Source of the DNA: Verrucomicrobiota bacterium
Lineage (GTDB): Bacteria > Verrucomicrobiota > Verrucomicrobiia > Palsa-1439
Assembly: GCA_016871575.1 (NCBI GenBank)
Contig: VHCW01000051.1
Coordinates: 1-33,714 of the forward strand
Direction of reading: 5' to 3'
DNA: 33,714 nucleotides
The position numbers were made by a program, and so were the translations under genes. Positions 32,574 to 33,714 of this stretch are shown here, piece by piece (position 1 is the stretch's first letter; each line of letters opens with the position of its first letter). Under the pieces are notes generated by a model. It was not told where the DNA came from. It was given only the letters and a program-made list of their open reading frames with translations, and made no database searches.

Positions 32574-33714
32574 TCACTTCTTCAGGTCTTCCGCTATCTC
32601 CGAGAACTGTTCCATCGCTGCCTCCAGGTCTTCGGTGATTTCTTCGGCGATGACGTGCGGGGCGGGGAGATTGGCGCTGTCTTCGAGGCTTTCGTCTTTG
32701 AGCCAGAAGATGTCGAGGTTGACCTTGTCGCGTTTCAACAGGTCGTCGTAGCTGAATGACTTGAACCGGTCGCTTTCCTTGCGGTTGTGGCGGTTCTTGG
32801 GGTTGTAGCACTTCACGAAATCATCGAGGTCGGGGCGTTGGAGGGTGTTTTCTTTGAGCGTGAAATGTTTGTTGGTGCGGAGATCGTAAATCCACAGCTG
32901 GGTCGTCCACGGTTTCTCCTGCGCGGGTTTGCGGTCGAAGAACAGGACGTTGGCCTTCACGCCTTGCGCGTAGAAGATACCGGTCGGCAGCCGCAACAAC
33001 GTATGCACGTCGGCCTGCTTGAGTAGTTCGCGGCGGATCGTCTCCCCGGCGCCGCCTTCAAACAGCACGTTGTCCGGCAACACCACGGCGGCTCGGCCAT
33101 GCTGTTTGAGGATGGTAAAGATGTGCTGGAGGAAATTGAGTTGTTTGTTGCTGGTCGAAGCCCAGAAATCGTCGCGGTTGATGACGAGGCTTTCCTTCTG
33201 TTGTTCCCCGGCTTCGTTGACGATGGTGACGCTGCTCTTCTTGCCGAACGGCGGATTGGCCAGCACCATGTCGAACTCGCCATGCTTCCCGGCCAACGCA
33301 TCGCGGACGGTGACGGGGAGGTTGTAGGCCGCGTCACCTGACGCGGCGTTTTGTTTTCCGCCCGGTGAGGTCACCGGGCCTACATCGCCCCCAATCCCGT
33401 GCAACAACAGATTCATCGCGCAGAGGCGGGCGACGCTGTCTACCAACTCGACACCGTGCAGCGTACCGGAGCGGAGACGTTTCTTCTGTTCCTTGTCCAG
33501 CCCGGGCGTCTTGGCGATGTAATCGTGCGCGGCCAGCAGGAAACCACCGGTGCCGCACGCCGGATCGCAGATGGTCATGCCTGGCTGCGGCGACATCACC
33601 TCCACCATCGCCGTGATGAGCGAGCGCGGCGTGAAATACTGCCCGGCACCGCCTTTCACGTCCTCGGCGTTCTTCTGCAACAGCCCTTCGTAGGCGTCGC
33701 CTTTCACGTCGGCG
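32574..33714 (-). CDS. hsdM: Type I restriction-modification methyltransferase subunit, 5' end cut by window edge
   Basis: About 380 residues of the catalytic and C-terminal part of an N6-adenine methyltransferase; the frame is open to the right edge, so the N-terminal helical domain lies outside. Motifs: GGAGQYFTPRSLITAMVEVM, the SAM-binding DPACGTGGFLLAAHD, the catalytic NPPF in MVLANPPFGKKSS, NKQLNFLQHIF and VVLPDNVLFEGGAGETIR. It ends EEITEDLEAAMEQFSEIA. Between HGIGGD and NLPVTVRDAL lie 20 extra residues (VGPVTSPGGK..GDAAY) encoded by a palindromic element. No hsdS follows; the antitoxin gene begins 41 bp downstream. Confidence 0.95.
   Translation of the reverse strand, partial: ADVKGDAYEGLLQKNAEDVKGGAGQYFTPRSLITAMVEVMSPQPGMTICDPACGTGGFLLAAHDYIAKTPGLDKEQKKRLRSGTLHGVELVDSVARLCAMNLLLHGIGGDVGPVTSPGGKQNAASGDAAYNLPVTVRDALAGKHGEFDMVLANPPFGKKSSVTIVNEAGEQQKESLVINRDDFWASTSNKQLNFLQHIFTILKQHGRAAVVLPDNVLFEGGAGETIRRELLKQADVHTLLRLPTGIFYAQGVKANVLFFDRKPAQEKPWTTQLWIYDLRTNKHFTLKENTLQRPDLDDFVKCYNPKNRHNRKESDRFKSFSYDDLLKRDKVNLDIFWLKDESLEDSANLPAPHVIAEEITEDLEAAMEQFSEIAEDLKK
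33324..33383. repeat. 60-bp double-hairpin palindromic element inserted in frame in hsdM
   Basis: The element is bounded by GTAGG (33324-33328) and its complement CCTAC (33379-33383). Inside are two perfect hairpins: CCGCGTC-acct-GACGCGG (33329-33346) and CCCGGTGA-gg-TCACCGGG (33361-33378), joined by a 14-bp T-rich linker (33347-33360). The whole can fold as a three-way junction in RNA or as a cruciform. It is exactly 20 codons long and keeps the hsdM frame. Related methyltransferases, as I know them, have no such insert at this place. Confidence 0.8.

Noticed and set aside
33324-33383. CRISPR repeat or attachment site
   Set aside because: Single copy in the window, inside an open coding frame, with no spacers; better explained as a palindromic repeat element.

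Overview
The window comes from a bacterial chromosome of moderately high GC and is densely coded, with almost every gene assignable. A GT9 (lipopolysaccharide-type) glycosyltransferase and an ExbB/ExbD system point to a diderm. The combination of RNase Y plus YmdB, PNPase, paired ExbD genes feeding a secreted TPR protein, secreted NGN-type beta-propellers, and short in-gene repeats of the ACACACGGA type suggests the PVC group, probably Verrucomicrobiota. That placement is inference, because no rRNA or marker phylogeny was run.

Layout. Positions 1-3107 (minus) hold an ExbB - ExbD - ExbD - TPR operon behind a good sigma70-like promoter; the TPR gene runs off the left edge. Positions 3198-5714 (minus) hold rpsO-pnp with a long hairpin in the pnp leader. 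From 5850 the plus strand carries a compact run: acylphosphatase, an ABC exporter (ATPase and permease), an unknown membrane-anchored protein, a metallophosphoesterase, a GT9 glycosyltransferase, and pheS - rubrerythrin - pheT. After a 363-bp gap with hairpins, eight plus-strand genes follow in which every junction overlaps: rarA, 5-formyl-THF cyclo-ligase, rny, ymdB, an amidohydrolase, a secreted TPR/STN-like protein, bioF and bioA.

Positions 22678-26505 (minus) hold an FGGY sugar kinase, two exported beta-propeller proteins and a small zincin-like metalloprotease. Positions 26640-30119 hold an ATP-grasp ligase (plus) convergent with a PaaK/CapK-like adenylate-forming enzyme and an Ldh2-family dehydrogenase (minus); the two convergent coding regions overlap by 155 bp. 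Positions 30196-31778 (plus) hold mtnA and a HAD phosphatase, followed by tRNA-Asn(GUU). Beyond the tRNA, the minus strand carries an AbrB/Doc toxin-antitoxin pair and the 3' part of a type I methyltransferase gene (hsdM), which looks like the edge of a defence island.

The most striking signals are at sub-gene scale. A 60-bp double-hairpin palindromic element sits in frame inside hsdM and adds exactly 20 codons. A three-unit 9-bp repeat sits in frame in a PheT linker. PheT also appears to lack a conserved segment. The PaaK-like and ATP-grasp genes share a genuine antisense overlap, and the pnp leader carries a probable RNase III-type hairpin.
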